DNA of 64,000 nt from Membranipora membranacea. Its lineage: Eukaryota > Bryozoa > Gymnolaemata > Cheilostomatida > Membraniporidae. Under the pieces are notes generated by a model, which saw only the letters and a list, made by a program, of their open reading frames with translations, was not told the DNA's origin and searched no databases. Positions 37,118-48,900 of the stretch are shown here, piece after piece (within the stretch, counting starts at the first letter, position 1; each line of letters begins with the position of its first letter). A program made the position numbers and the translations under genes. The stretch lies in NCBI GenBank assembly GCA_914767715.1, contig OU612073.1, forward strand, positions 17,174,001 to 17,238,000, read 5' to 3'.

Positions 37118-37241
37118 TGTGACATTGGCAAAACAGTGTCTGACTCATCTTTAGTGGAGCATGAATACTGTATTATAATAATTACATTAAATTACTGGTA
37201 ATGAATACACACACCAGTGGGGTATATTAGCTCTCAAGGCC

Positions 37242-37334
37242 CACAGCTGAATAGCTCAGTGTGTAGAGCGTCTGCCTAATAATCACTGTTAATCAGATTG
37301 TTGTTGGTTCGAATCCCATCAAGGTCAGTTTTTT
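37242..37334 (+). pseudogene. tRNA-derived sequence with A box, B box and T-run terminator
   Basis: TAGCTCAGTGTGTAGAGCG (A box) at 37251, GGTTCGAATCC (perfect B box) at 37306-37316, then TTTTTTT at about 37329, a pol III-type stop. The A-to-B spacing of 55 nt is longer than usual, with TCTG...CAGA around an oversized loop, and no acceptor stem forms. Best read as a SINE head or decayed intron-like tRNA. Confidence 0.5.
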
Positions 37335-37481
37335 TCAAATGGGTGCTTTATAACTGGAGCATTTTTACCGTAATCTTCTACTGCTATTGAGTTGTTTTCT
37401 GAAAGTACCCAATAGCTCAGTGAGCTATTGAAATACCTCTCTGCTTGCACTATTTTGCTACCGATATGCAAAAATTTCCGT

Positions 37482-37557
37482 GGTGGGAGGGCGATTAAGC
37501 GCCCCTCCCACACCCTCCCCGCCACGCCTACGGCGTGTGGATCGGGCTGCGCCCGAT
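37482..37557. repeat. GC-rich island of three consecutive hairpins
   Basis: GGTGGGAGGGCG / CGCCCCTCCCACACC (about 37482-37514, one bulge), CACGCC-TAC-GGCGTG (37523-37537) and ATCGGGC-TGC-GCCCGAT (37541-37557). The composition is quite unlike the AT-rich surroundings. It lies 150 bp after the tRNA-like unit and could be its tail or the end of another element. Confidence 0.8.
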
Positions 37558-38000
37558 TATTATGCTCATCTCTGAAAAGTCAGTGAGTGAATTTTTTTAG
37601 AATATACGCCCCTGACACACACAATCAGCATATTTGTGCACAGCTAAATCATTGCAAATCAGTAAAATAATGTAGAAGCACATTTTCTTTTGAGCAGCTG
37701 CATAGCTTCAAATGGTATGACAGCACAGTTTTTTATATCATTGGATTGCTCATCTTCTGAGGAACATAGTGGTTATATTTTTTAGTAAAAAAGGAAAATA
37801 TCTGCCAACATATCGTAAGCTTTACCGAAAACAGTTAAGAAATGATATAAATTGCTGCCCTGCTGCCGGCTTATGAATGCAATTATTCCACTTTCATGGG
37901 GGGCAAAGAAATACACAGTTTGTGAGTGTGTCCTGAAAATCTGAGGTCTGTAGCTTGATAACTTTTTATGCCAGTCACAAAAGAAGTTTTTCGCTTTATA

Positions 38001-38422
38001 ATTTATATGATTTTTGGCCTTTTCAAGATGTGGGGGTAACTCGGGTTCACCAAATTACCTTATATGCCCTGAGTGTACAGTGAATTTGACCGCGGCCACA
38101 AAAGCAACAGCTTCTACTCCTGCATTTAAAATGTCTTGAGCCAGGTGATCCATGCGGTCAGGGAGCTAGTTTGGGGAGCACCAGTTGTCTAATTCGTTCC
38201 CTCCTACCATAAGAACCACCAGCTGGTAGGTAGCGGTCCGGCCAACCTGCTATTCAGCCCACTCGACGCCATGACCATCTCACTGAAACATGAGTCAAAT
38301 TTCCAAGTTGGTAAAGCTCTTTTAGATTTTTTGATTGAAAGGAATGGAATAGAAACTCCCGGCTGTAAAACCCTATGACCGTGAGCTAATCTACAGAAGA
38401 ATGGAATCCCAGAGTGAACAGC
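38001..38422. other. Unique sequence before block B
   Basis: No homology to other parts of the window and no recognisable gene; a minus-strand open frame of 78 codons has no supporting features. Block B homology begins at about 38423. Confidence 0.5.
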
Positions 38423-38623
38423 AAGGCACAGAGACTTCATTCAAATAACTTAACCAGAATCGCGAAACATTTTATTTCTCTTATGTATCGATACCTTCTG
38501 TTCACTGGGCTGGGCTGTTGTCGGTGCAGCTTTGTGAGACACAACATAGTTCCGCCTCTCACACCAGTAGTCATATGTAGTTCCCTATGGTGTCTGGTAA
38601 TAAACGAGTTTTTTCTGTTTTAG

Positions 38624-39340
38624 AAATCCCTATACAATCGTAAACCCCTCACAGTTATATTAGAAAGATTCTCAGAGGTCGGGGAACAAAATCTCACAGC
38701 TGATAGGTGAGCTAATAACTACTAAGCTAAAATATGGCATAGTAGTATATAATGCAAATAAAAGAAAAGCAAGGGCTCAGTCAGATAGTCCGAAGGCTAG
38801 AGTGATGGCTGTGACGATTTTTGATGCAATTGATATGGACAGGTGACTCACGCCGAAGCCATCAGAGCAAGCGCAATATTTGATCTGCTGATAAAGCCTT
38901 CATTTCCCAATATCTCAACACAGTAATTTTATACTGAGCCGCCACCTGTTTTTTCATAATGTTATATAGGGAGCTTGGCACAAAAGTATATCTATGATCA
39001 GTTTTACTTTTGATAATATAAGCTAGATTCTATTATCAGCCTATATGATGTGAAAAAGACCCCTATGTATAACCTGTATTAAAAAGCTGGGAGCCTTCCC
39101 ACTCTACAGATATCAGTGTTAACCCTACTCTCAGCTGGCCATTTCTGTATATAATACTATTGTACATTTTGTCGTTACAGAGTCGACGGATTAGCTTCAG
39201 AGCCCGTCTTGAATGGAGAGGTAGAATCTAATCAGCAGTCTCGCTGGTACCATATATCAGATACTCATGTGAAGGAAATACCTGAACGCACTGTACTCAA
39301 CTCACAGGCGTATCTTCTCTTCTATGAGCGGGTACCATAA
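38624..39340 (+). pseudogene. Duplicated last two USP16-45 exons without the rest of the gene
   Basis: Exons 38624-38706 and 39181-39340 match 8867-8949 and 9425-9584 with intact splice sites, frame and stop (TAA 39338-39340). Visible changes are few, for example EIPERT for EISERT. No exon for the zinc ribbon, KRFQQ box or catalytic His exists between 32056 and 38624, so it cannot encode a protease. It could serve as an alternative 3' end of the upstream gene only by skipping over copy A. Confidence 0.9.
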
Positions 39341-39719
39341 CTCCGCAGCCTCCCACAAACACACGCATAGGAAATAGTGTAATAATGTAGATTTTTGGCA
39401 TGTTAATTTTTATATTTGTAAAACAGATTGGTACTAGCATGGCTCACAGACTGATGATTGATGATATGAATTACGGCTAGCATCAATTCTTTTTGGTTAT
39501 TCAACTGTCCCTTTCTATCCAAAGGTGGTTCCAATATAGAAACTCATTTTGAGAAGTATTTATGCAGAGTTAGTTGCCACATTGTATCACTATGTGTCTA
39601 TCCATATCTTCTTATCATCCCTTGTTTGCCAATAATGTATTCTACTTTGATAAAACTTTCTTCACACCTAACACTGTACCGGCTTTCTGCAGTCCAGTAT
39701 TGATCTTGTTTTTTGGCTC

Positions 39720-39957
39720 CTCCCACTTCCTGGTAGACAATATTTATTGCACTGGTAGGGCATGTAATGAACAAAAAACAGAAAGGAGCAGACTGAATAA
39801 GTAGTAGTGTATGCAACTCACAAACACGTGGGTACTGTACATTATAAACTTGGAAAATATTAATAATTGTATACAACAATTATTTTGCAAGAACATTTCT
39901 TGTGTTTTGCGAATTGAACAAGTGAAGGGAAGCTTGCGTTTTGTTAATTTCATCAAC
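39720..39957 (+). promoter_or_regulatory. Candidate promoter/5'UTR of PARP14-like copy B
   Basis: Near-identical to 14380-14610, with the ACTTCCTG site near 39725 and TATAAA at 39843-39848, about 110 nt before the ATG at 39958. In B this lies only about 600 bp after the USP stop codon; in A the 4.26-kb element separates the two. Confidence 0.35.
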
Positions 39958-42900
39958 ATGAGTCGTCAACCAAGACATAATCATCCAAGGGGATATTATG
40001 AACAGAATCAACGGCACCCAGCACCTCGTCATCATGGGCCTTCGCGAGGTCCACCTCCATGGGACGGGTATGGCCCTCCACGGGGTGAGTATGGACAGCC
40101 ATCATATGGTGGACATGCAGGTTCTCCACCACAGAGAGAACACGGTCCTCCACGGGGAGGATATCATCATTCACACAGAGGGCACCATCCCCCACATCCC
40201 GGGTCCAATATCCAGCCTCCACGTGATCAAGGATGTGGTACTGATCAACCGCCTCCTTATCAGGACCAGCAACCTTCCACATCACAACTTAGTAAGGTAA
40301 TAATGAATTTTCTAACCAATAACATAAATACTTCAGTTGATTGTGAAACACATCCTGAAAAGACTGACAAAGTATTTTTTTCAAGACTTAAATTTGAAAC
40401 AAAATATCACATCATAAACTATACTTTCAACTTCGCGCGACAACACGTTTAGACTTGGGAGCTCACTCCACCCACAAAGATGGGGGGGGGGGTTCTCAAG
40501 GTCCAAACCGTGAACTTATTTTCATTTTAAATGATTTTCAATGCCCTGTGACTAAACAGAGAAAATGTCAGTGATGCAATAAGCTTGATTTCAAGAAGCT
40601 AGACAATTCCAGAGTTTTGTTATTTCTCTAGTCAGCCGAAGGAAGAACAGATGAACCGCCACCTTACCAGTCAAGAGATGGTAGTGAAGAAGCGTTACCA
40701 ATGCAGGGTGTGAGAAAACATCCAGGTAGGTCCAACATCAGAGTAGGCCTGTATATACAGACAGGGGCCAATATTTCAAAAACTCAAATTTGGAAATTCC
40801 AATAAATGGCATTTATTTGTAAAGCTTTGTAAATGAATATTATTCAAACGTTTCCATTTTAATCATACTAGTGTTTGGTCATATAACAATCCCCCGTCTC
40901 AATTATCCCCCTTGACTGCTGTCATTTACAAAAACAAGTTTTTCTTCGCAGAACCCTACAGCTCCTATTCAAAACCTGGCCCACTCATGGCCCAAGAGGT
41001 TGATAACCCATCAAAACATCCCTTGAGCCGAGGAAGAGGAGCAGCAAGAGGAGGTGCACGAGGAGGTGCAAGAGGGCGTGCAAGAGGGGCCGTTAGCCAC
41101 ACAGACTCGACAGTCAAAAGTACAAAAAGTTTCTTCAACAGTAAAAGTAGTAGTGCTGGAATAACACGGGATGAAACTGATCTTGATGAAGGTAGGAACA
41201 TCACTGTCCAATTATAGATAAACCCATAACGAGATTGGCCCGCGTGTTTGAGGCCAATTTTCACTAAATATCAAGTTGATTTCTATATAGCCATACCATG
41301 TCAAACCAAGGAGCAACAGCTTGGTCAAACCAATGAACTCCCTTCAGTTCATTGGTTAAACACTTGGTCGTCTTCGTTAGAGTGCAATTTTAAATGTTTT
41401 AGAGTTTGCTTCAGAGCAGCAGATGCAGTTTATAGAAGAGCTGGAATTGGTGGAGTTGGACTTGGATCATTGTACAATATTCATAAAGGTTATGAATATC
41501 GAGTTCGATTATGACCCGCTTGCTTTGAGGTTTTACCTGGAGTGTTGTACTGACAATAAGAATCCAGTATGTGGGATGGTTGTCTCCGCTGACAAAAAAT
41601 ATGTCTATGCCACCTTCAACAAACCAATAGGTAAGCATTGCCTAGCTTAAAATTTTGAGCATGTGCATTAACTCAAGTGAACAATCAATACTTGTCATGG
41701 CCATTTATAGGTATATAGGCTTATGAGCTTTTTAGACTTATTAGCCTTTGTCTTTGTTGAATGTTACTTTGTTTGCGGAGCAAACAAAGTAACATTCAAT
41801 TTTATCAATACGATGATATCAGTTGAAAAAATTAACTAAAATAAACGCACTGCACACTATCGGCAGCACACTGAGCACACGATCTGTAACACACCAGCGG
41901 CAGCACACCCAACAGAACAGGCAGCAAGCTTAACGTACAATCGACATCAAACAAGCGGCTGTGCTCAGTGTGCTGCCGATAATGTGCAGTGCGTTTATTT
42001 TAGTTAATTTCTTCAACTGATATCATGGTATTGATAGAATTGAATGGTTACAATGTTGGGTCAAAAATGACTGAGAGCGGAGATTATTAAAATGAGTCAT
42101 AAAAAATGGAATAAAGGATTTGGCCTGTTTTTGGGACCTACATAGGTTAGGTCTAAGAATAGTTTTGCAGCGAGATGACGTTCTACATTCATTTCTGATG
42201 ATACAATTTAGTTCAGTGGCAGCCTACCAAAAATGTGGCTAGAAACGCAACTTCATTTACAAACATGGATGGATAAATTCTACAAATGGATACTAGGGTA
42301 GTTTTTCGAGGCGGTTGCAATTGTGATGATGTAAATTACACAGAGTTGCACAATAGCCAGCTAATTGCCAAAAATGCTGCCAAAAATGGCCAAAATCACT
42401 GTTCTTTGGAGATTTCAAAGGCCTGTCCTGTGCTCACCTTATGAGTTGGGCTGCTCAAGCTCTGCAATCAGATTTATACATACCTTGGTCAGTTTTTTGT
42501 ATTATATCATCGTGATATCTCAAATATTGAGTGAATGACCAACCTTATAAAAAGTGATAACCCCGCAAAAAGGGAAAGTGATAAAAAAATGATGCATTGG
42601 TTTAAAACATCCAAAATCTGAAAGAGCATGTCATCATTAGTGGATCTAAGTTCAAATGGGTCTGCTATCATAAGTAGCCGAGATATGGCCAACAAAGGTG
42701 GCACCCAACAGAGCAGGCAGCAAGCTTAACGTACAATCGACATCAAACAAGCGGCAGCCACCAGGCGGCAGCCCAAAAGCATCAGCAAAATTCACTACAA
42801 AGCACCCGCGCCCAATACCTCATATCTTCACTCCAGCACTGCAAAATAAATTGTGTGGGTGGCACTCAATGCAGACAAGCCACACAGTAGCCCCTCATAG

Positions 42901-45900
42901 CAGCTGACTTGACTTGACTTGACAAATTATCTCAGCGTGCCAACCTCCGGCAGAAATCCCATTTTGTACAGCAGCATCCGGTAACGGCAAGAAATGCAAA
43001 CCCCAGTAAATCCCCATGAGAAAAATAACAATTTAGGCTACATTTGCAATGTTTGATTTTCGTTACTGTGATTCAAAGTTGAAATATGAAAATAGGTCCC
43101 CTAAGTCCCCTTATATCCTTTTGTGTTACGAATTTTGATGCAAAAGGAACAAAAGTACAAAGCCCTAAGTTAAGACAAATTTGTTCAGTCAATATGTTGA
43201 GTTGAAATTGGCACAGCAGCTATAAAAAATGAATATCAGATAAGCTTCATGATTGAGTGATTTACATGCTTGTAATAGGTATCTTTCTTGTTAGCTTGTG
43301 ATTAAAAGTATTTAGTTTTCACTAATAGTTTACTTTCAAATTACTTCAAATATTAATCTTATATTAATCAATTCACAATGTGATGATTTAGCAATCAATA
43401 CCATAATTATATTATATGAATCTATAAATAAATTTTAGATATAGATGAGTTGGAGATATTCACCAGTGAGCAGGAAAGTCAGTTTCAGGGATTGAGTTTG
43501 GATTTCTACCCAGTTAGCCACCCGTCAGCTCTTATCGTATTCACTGATATGGAGTATGGGAAGATTGAAAGGCTAATCAGGCGCTGCTCATCAACAATGG
43601 CCGACAAAATTAGTGGCCTTCGTATTTCTGAAGAGAGTGCAAACACTTACATCATCATAGCGTTTGAATTCTCAGAAGAGGCTGCAGAAGATGGTACGCT
43701 GACATTTATGTGTTGTTGAATCGCTGTTTATACCGCGACAAAATTGTTAACCATATTTCATCACTCACATGGCAAATGGTGAATGTTATGCTTCCACCAA
43801 ATTAAGCTTAAAAACTACCTAAAGACCAAAGCAATATACTGTCTGGCAGCTAGTTTTTCAGTAGTTATATGCAATAATTCTGCATTGAAAAAGTTCGCCA
43901 ACAGTTTGCATATTTTTCACCCTGAAGTGCAATGAATTTTCTGTGTAAATGTTTTGCATAACTACTGCAGAACTAGCTGCCAGGCTATATATTGCTTCGG
44001 TATTTCTTTATTCCTTGACTGTTATAATACTTTTCTATCGGTTTTCATTTTTAGATGTGAGGGAGTTGATCAATGATGAGAGACTGAGTTCAGAGTTTGA
44101 CATTTATCCTCTATATTATCACACTGGTGAAACAGAACCTAGCCAAGTTTACTTGAATAAGGAGAGCTACAAATCGTTCAGGCTCAATTCTACTGGTTCC
44201 AGGCAGTTGAAAGGTATTATATTTGCCTTCATCGGCACGAGCTGTAATATATTCATGAGCAATTCAGTCTTCTTAACCTACTACTTACAGCTATCACAGC
44301 ATTTACCAATTGTGACATTGATAAGTTCTGATGGGTACCCGGCCATAATACCATGGCCAAAATGCCATTGGGACAAAATGCCATTGCCATAATGCCATTG
44401 TCATAATGCCATGGCCATAATGCCATAGGTGAAAACACCACTGCACAATATACCAATGCCAAAATACCAGTTGTACAAAACGCCAGTTGTGTCAAAATAC
44501 CAATGGATATAAAGCCAGATTGGACATAATACCATGCGGGACAACATACCATATCCCAAAATACCATTGCCAAAATATATAACCAGAGGAGATCAAGCCA
44601 CGTTATACTTTTTTTTAGTCACATTACAGCTGCGGATTGCTCGATCAGAGTAGGGGGTGGTTCAGTTGGTTAGAGCCATCTCCTTCACTGTTCAAGTCTC
44701 GAAGTTTCTACATTTGAATTTTTTTCGCTTGGGGTAGTTGGGCCCCATTGTACTGAAGGCTAGTGTGTGTTGCAGAAATTGCAGCCAAATATTGCACCGT
44801 CAAGTCGCCAACTCTGTGGGTTATGGCAAGTTAATTGACTCTCTAAATTTGACCAACTTTATGTCTTGGCTTGAAGGGTTTTGACTGGTCTTTTCTGATG
44901 CTATTACCGGCGTCATGAAGGCTAGCATGATTGCACTCTGGGCCTACTTTTTGAACAAGCCTATGCAATTTCTTAACAAGGACCTCTCTCCTCGCTTGTT
45001 ATTGGTTTTCATAAATTCAAGTTTGTTGGATCAAGCGTTGTATTCATGGTTTGTTATCATATTGAAAATATTTTTAATTGAGTAGGAAATAAATAAAAGT
45101 TTCAAAACTTTATATTCACAAAGCATTTGTAATGGCATGATTTTTAGTTTTTCAAAAATATGAGAACTGTGACCCCTGGTTTAATTCCCTTGATGTCACA
45201 CAGAGTCCTATCTGGCTGTCACTTGCGTGGCCCCAGAACTCTAATTCTAGACTCTGCTCAATGGCTGGACCGAGTGCTTGTATCATCATCAGGGTTAAAT
45301 CTAATTCCTTTTTCAGGCTTCTAAAATGTTCATAGATAGTTATGCTGTTCCTCTTTCTTCTAAAAAAGTTCCGGAATATGAGCTGTAAATCTTCTGGTCA
45401 AAAATGTTGTTCAAGGTCTCAAAAAGGTATTCTCATAGTTTATGACAAGACAGTTGGTGATACACCATTCATTTATCAGAGGTGAATTGCTCTTCGTAAT
45501 TTCAGGTTCAGTGCTAAAATTATTAGTATTGTCAGCAAAAAAATTTCAAGTTAGATCAGGTTATACATTAAAAGGTCAACATTATAAATTATAAATAGTG
45601 CTGGCCGAGAACGAACCCTAGGGAGCACCGATCATGACAGGCAGTAAACCGACTTAATTCATTTACCAATACAAACTGTTTTCAATTTAAAATATAATTT
45701 TCCTACAGTCGCTATGAGGGGGATAATATCTGTTTACTTATTAGAACGCTGTGATTTATTGTATCAAAAGCTTTTGAAAGATATAAAATTAAACCCTGGG
45801 TGATTCTTCCATCAATAAAATGGCCGTAAAGTTGTTCCATTATAATATTGATTGTGTTAGTTGTACTGCGCCCATCTAATGCCAAATTTGTTACAATGAT

Positions 45901-48900
45901 TTTTAAATTTCCTCTATGGTTTTTGAATGCTTTTTGCTTATTTTGTGAAGTTTAGTACCCTCTTTGGTGAGTGTAAATAACTGCTTAGTCATCCAAGGTT
46001 TCTTGATAGTAGGACGTTGATGCTTTCCGGCACTAATTTTGTTGCTGGCATTATCAATGCATGAGCTTGGTTTTCCATTGAAAGTTGGTGTCAGATATTT
46101 CTGTAACAATTTTGTTATTGTATAATTTCTTATAATAACACATAAATTTATTTTAGTTGTGTTCATCCGTAAGGAATTGTTGATCTGAAATGTTTAAATC
46201 TAAGGTGCACATTTTTATGTTCGGATTTAATAATAGTAATAGATAATATAAAATAATTATTTTGGTTTCACAAATTCTGGTTCGGGATCTAATAAGAATA
46301 TAAAAATATTGGCTTCAACTCAACTTGCTTTAGTCAACATTTTTTTCAGGATTCCTGTACGCCGACCTGCGCATCACAACACTGGTGGGTTATATTTTGG
46401 CATACATATCGGTATAGGAGAATTTTGTTCTACACTACAATAGTCACACATTTCGTTATATTACTTAATTTAATTTACACAAGTTTCGTTATAGTTTGTT
46501 ATAAGTTTGTCAATATGTTTTCAGTCCGGTGGGTAACAAAATAATTTTTTAATTCGCCAATAGTTCTTTATTTTGTGGCAAAGGTTCTGTATAACAAGTT
46601 CTTTGCTGTGTATTACAGCTTAAATGCTTGTGCTATCTGAATGATTATTGTTCGATTTTCCATAGTAAATGGGACGTAATTGTGTGTCCTGTGCATTTTA
46701 CGCAGTCCATTACAGGTGGAAGGCAACTTTGGTGGTTTATCGTAATTAAACCAGTAAATTTTTGGCTTGAACATATAAAATTCTCAACATTCTTTTTAAA
46801 TGGAATCAAAAGAAGTTACATTACATAACTATTTAAGAGAAACAAAAGCTCTGCATAGTAACACCACATTTTGACGAAACGGCTCTGTAGACTATGTAGC
46901 TTTCATACCCTCGAGTAGGAAAATAAATTTTGTTGAATGTGTATATGGTCAGAAGAGATGTTAGAAACTTATCCATATCCATCATCATTTATACTAAATT
47001 TACAACATGGAATGCAAGTTGTGAACATCCTGTGAGTCACAAGCCACTATTAAATGGCTTTGCTGAATACTATGGCAATGGCCTACTGTGAATGTTCATT
47101 TTGGGTGAACAGAGTTTTTCCTTCCTGTTAGTTGTAACTGTAACTGTAACTTTTTATACAACTAATAAACACAGAGATAACCTGCTCTATGTTCAATCAT
47201 CGTAGTCTTATCAATGTCATTAGTAAGCATGAGTCTCTAGGGCAGCGATGATTCAAGACTTGGCTTTCAAAAAAAAATTGGTAATAATCATAGACCTACT
47301 AATAATAGTAGGTCTATGGTAATAATCCAAAGTTATTGTCATATTATTCTAAAGAATGGTTGGGAAATATTTATTACAAGTTACTAGCTCTCAGTTTGTG
47401 GATCCCAACAAACCCCAGATATCATTAAAATTGAACGAAGAAACTTTGAGACTTGAACAGTGAAGGAGATGGCTCTAACCAACTAAACCACCCCCTACTA
47501 TGATCAAGCAACCGCAGCTGTAATGTGACTAAAAAAATACAATGTGGCTTGATCTCCTTTGGTTATATATTTTGGCATTTTGGCAATGGTATTTTGGGAT
47601 ATGGTATGTTGTCCCGCATGGTATTATGTCCAATCTGGCTTTATATCCACTGGTATTTTGACACATCTGGCTTTATATCCACTGGTATTTTGACACAACT
47701 GGCGTTTTGTACAACTGGTATTTTGGCATTGGTATATTGTGCAGTGGTGTTTTCACCTATGGCATTATGGGCATGGCATTGTGACAATGGCATTATGGCA
47801 ATGGCATTTTGTCCCAATGGCATTTTGGCCATGGCATTTTGACACGGAATCGTTTTGATGGATTAGGGAACACATGTTACCCTGCAAGAATGTAATTGTG
47901 ATTGATTTTACAACCCGCGGCTTATTATCAAGCAGCTTGTCAGAGTCTTACAAGGTTGGCATTTGGCTGCCAAATCTTAAGTTAAGGTCAAGAACTGAGA
48001 AAACTATTTCCATCCAATTCCACCACAAAGAGTCACACCACTATTTTAGCACTGATCTATGATTTCATATCAGTGATTTACAGGGTTAAGTTATCTACTT
48101 TGATTTGACATTAAACTTCAAATCTATTCTGACATTGAATTAGGCATCAGAGGAGGGAATGTGAGAGATGATTGTGGAGATATAGATATTCAGTCAAACA
48201 CTTTGCTGCAAAAGTTGCTTTCTCTGTTAAGATTATCAGATTGGAAACAGAGTACTAGTGACGCAAACAAGTGAGAGCATAACTGACACCATACTACTGA
48301 AGAAATACATGAAGATGAAGAAAAAAAGTAATGGGGATAGCTCCGGAAAACTGCTGACATATCTGCCTCAGACAAAGGAACTCAGACAGACAATCATCTC
48401 ATACGATAAACCAGCAAGTAAGCTTTACTGTAGACACATAAAACTCTCACAGGTTGATGACATCCGTTTCTACATTGTGACATCATTATTCGTGGCCACT
48501 TTGGCTTTTTTTTCGTATCAGTATGGATGTTTAAGTAATGAACTCAATAACACTATGGGTTGAGTTGATTAACTACAGATCCTCTCCTAAGCTCAACACC
48601 AATTAAAGTTATCAGGTTGGCTTTAAATGTACAACATGGATGTGAGGTGATGCCAAGTAATCTAAATTCAAAATTGGGAGACTTCAACTTACAGCGATAC
48701 TGCACCGCATCGCGGGGCTTCGAGGGTGCAAAGCACCCGAGTGATCGACCTAGGGGTTTGGGAGCGGTGTGAGCCCCAGCCGCTGATGCTCTAAGAACGT
48801 TTCTAGCCATGAGGAGGCTCTAAAAGCGCATATTTGATCCCAAATAATTTCATATGTGTACTTTCTATTAGTACTAAAATATCAAACTGAGGTGAAATAT

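Larger units (their letters stand above)
35775..38000. repeat. Tandem repeats of 330-350 bp, interrupted by a 650-bp insert
   Basis: The phrase 'cctgaaaatctgaggtctgt' recurs at about 35917, 36253, 36603, 36933 (variant) and 37931. Each unit also carries 'aagcatcacaaa.cagtaaaataatgtg', 'gagcagcagcatggctt' and 'gctgccggcatatgtatg'. The leading part (35775-35890) matches the core of the foldback element at 17637-17760, so the array probably belongs to the same family. The interruption at about 37030-37640 holds the tRNA-like sequences and GC hairpins. Confidence 0.85.
44334..47851. mobile_element. 3.5-kb foldback/MULE-like insertion with 9-bp target duplication
   Basis: Copy A has an uninterrupted GTTTTGATGGATTAGG here. 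Copy B has GTTCTGATG at 44325-44333 and GTTTTGATG at 47852-47860 around the insert. Terminal inverted repeats of roughly 375-415 bp (44334-44709 and 47439-47851) consist of reiterated 'ATAATGCCATTG' and 'AAAATGCCATTG' type words, then 'gtcacattacagctgcgg' and a tRNA-like box. The right arm has an extra tandem copy of 'ctggctttatatccactgg' plus 'tattttgacaca'. Long iterated arms and a 9-bp duplication fit Drosophila-type foldback or Mutator-like elements (family knowledge). No transposase is seen; the interior holds a dead LINE fragment. Confidence 0.88.

Noticed and set aside
37242-37334. Functional tRNA gene
   Set aside because: No acceptor-stem pairing and abnormal A-to-B box spacing.
47525-47842. 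105-codon frame in the right foldback arm
   Set aside because: It arises from iterated GGCATT-type words; the left arm gives an equivalent minus-strand frame.
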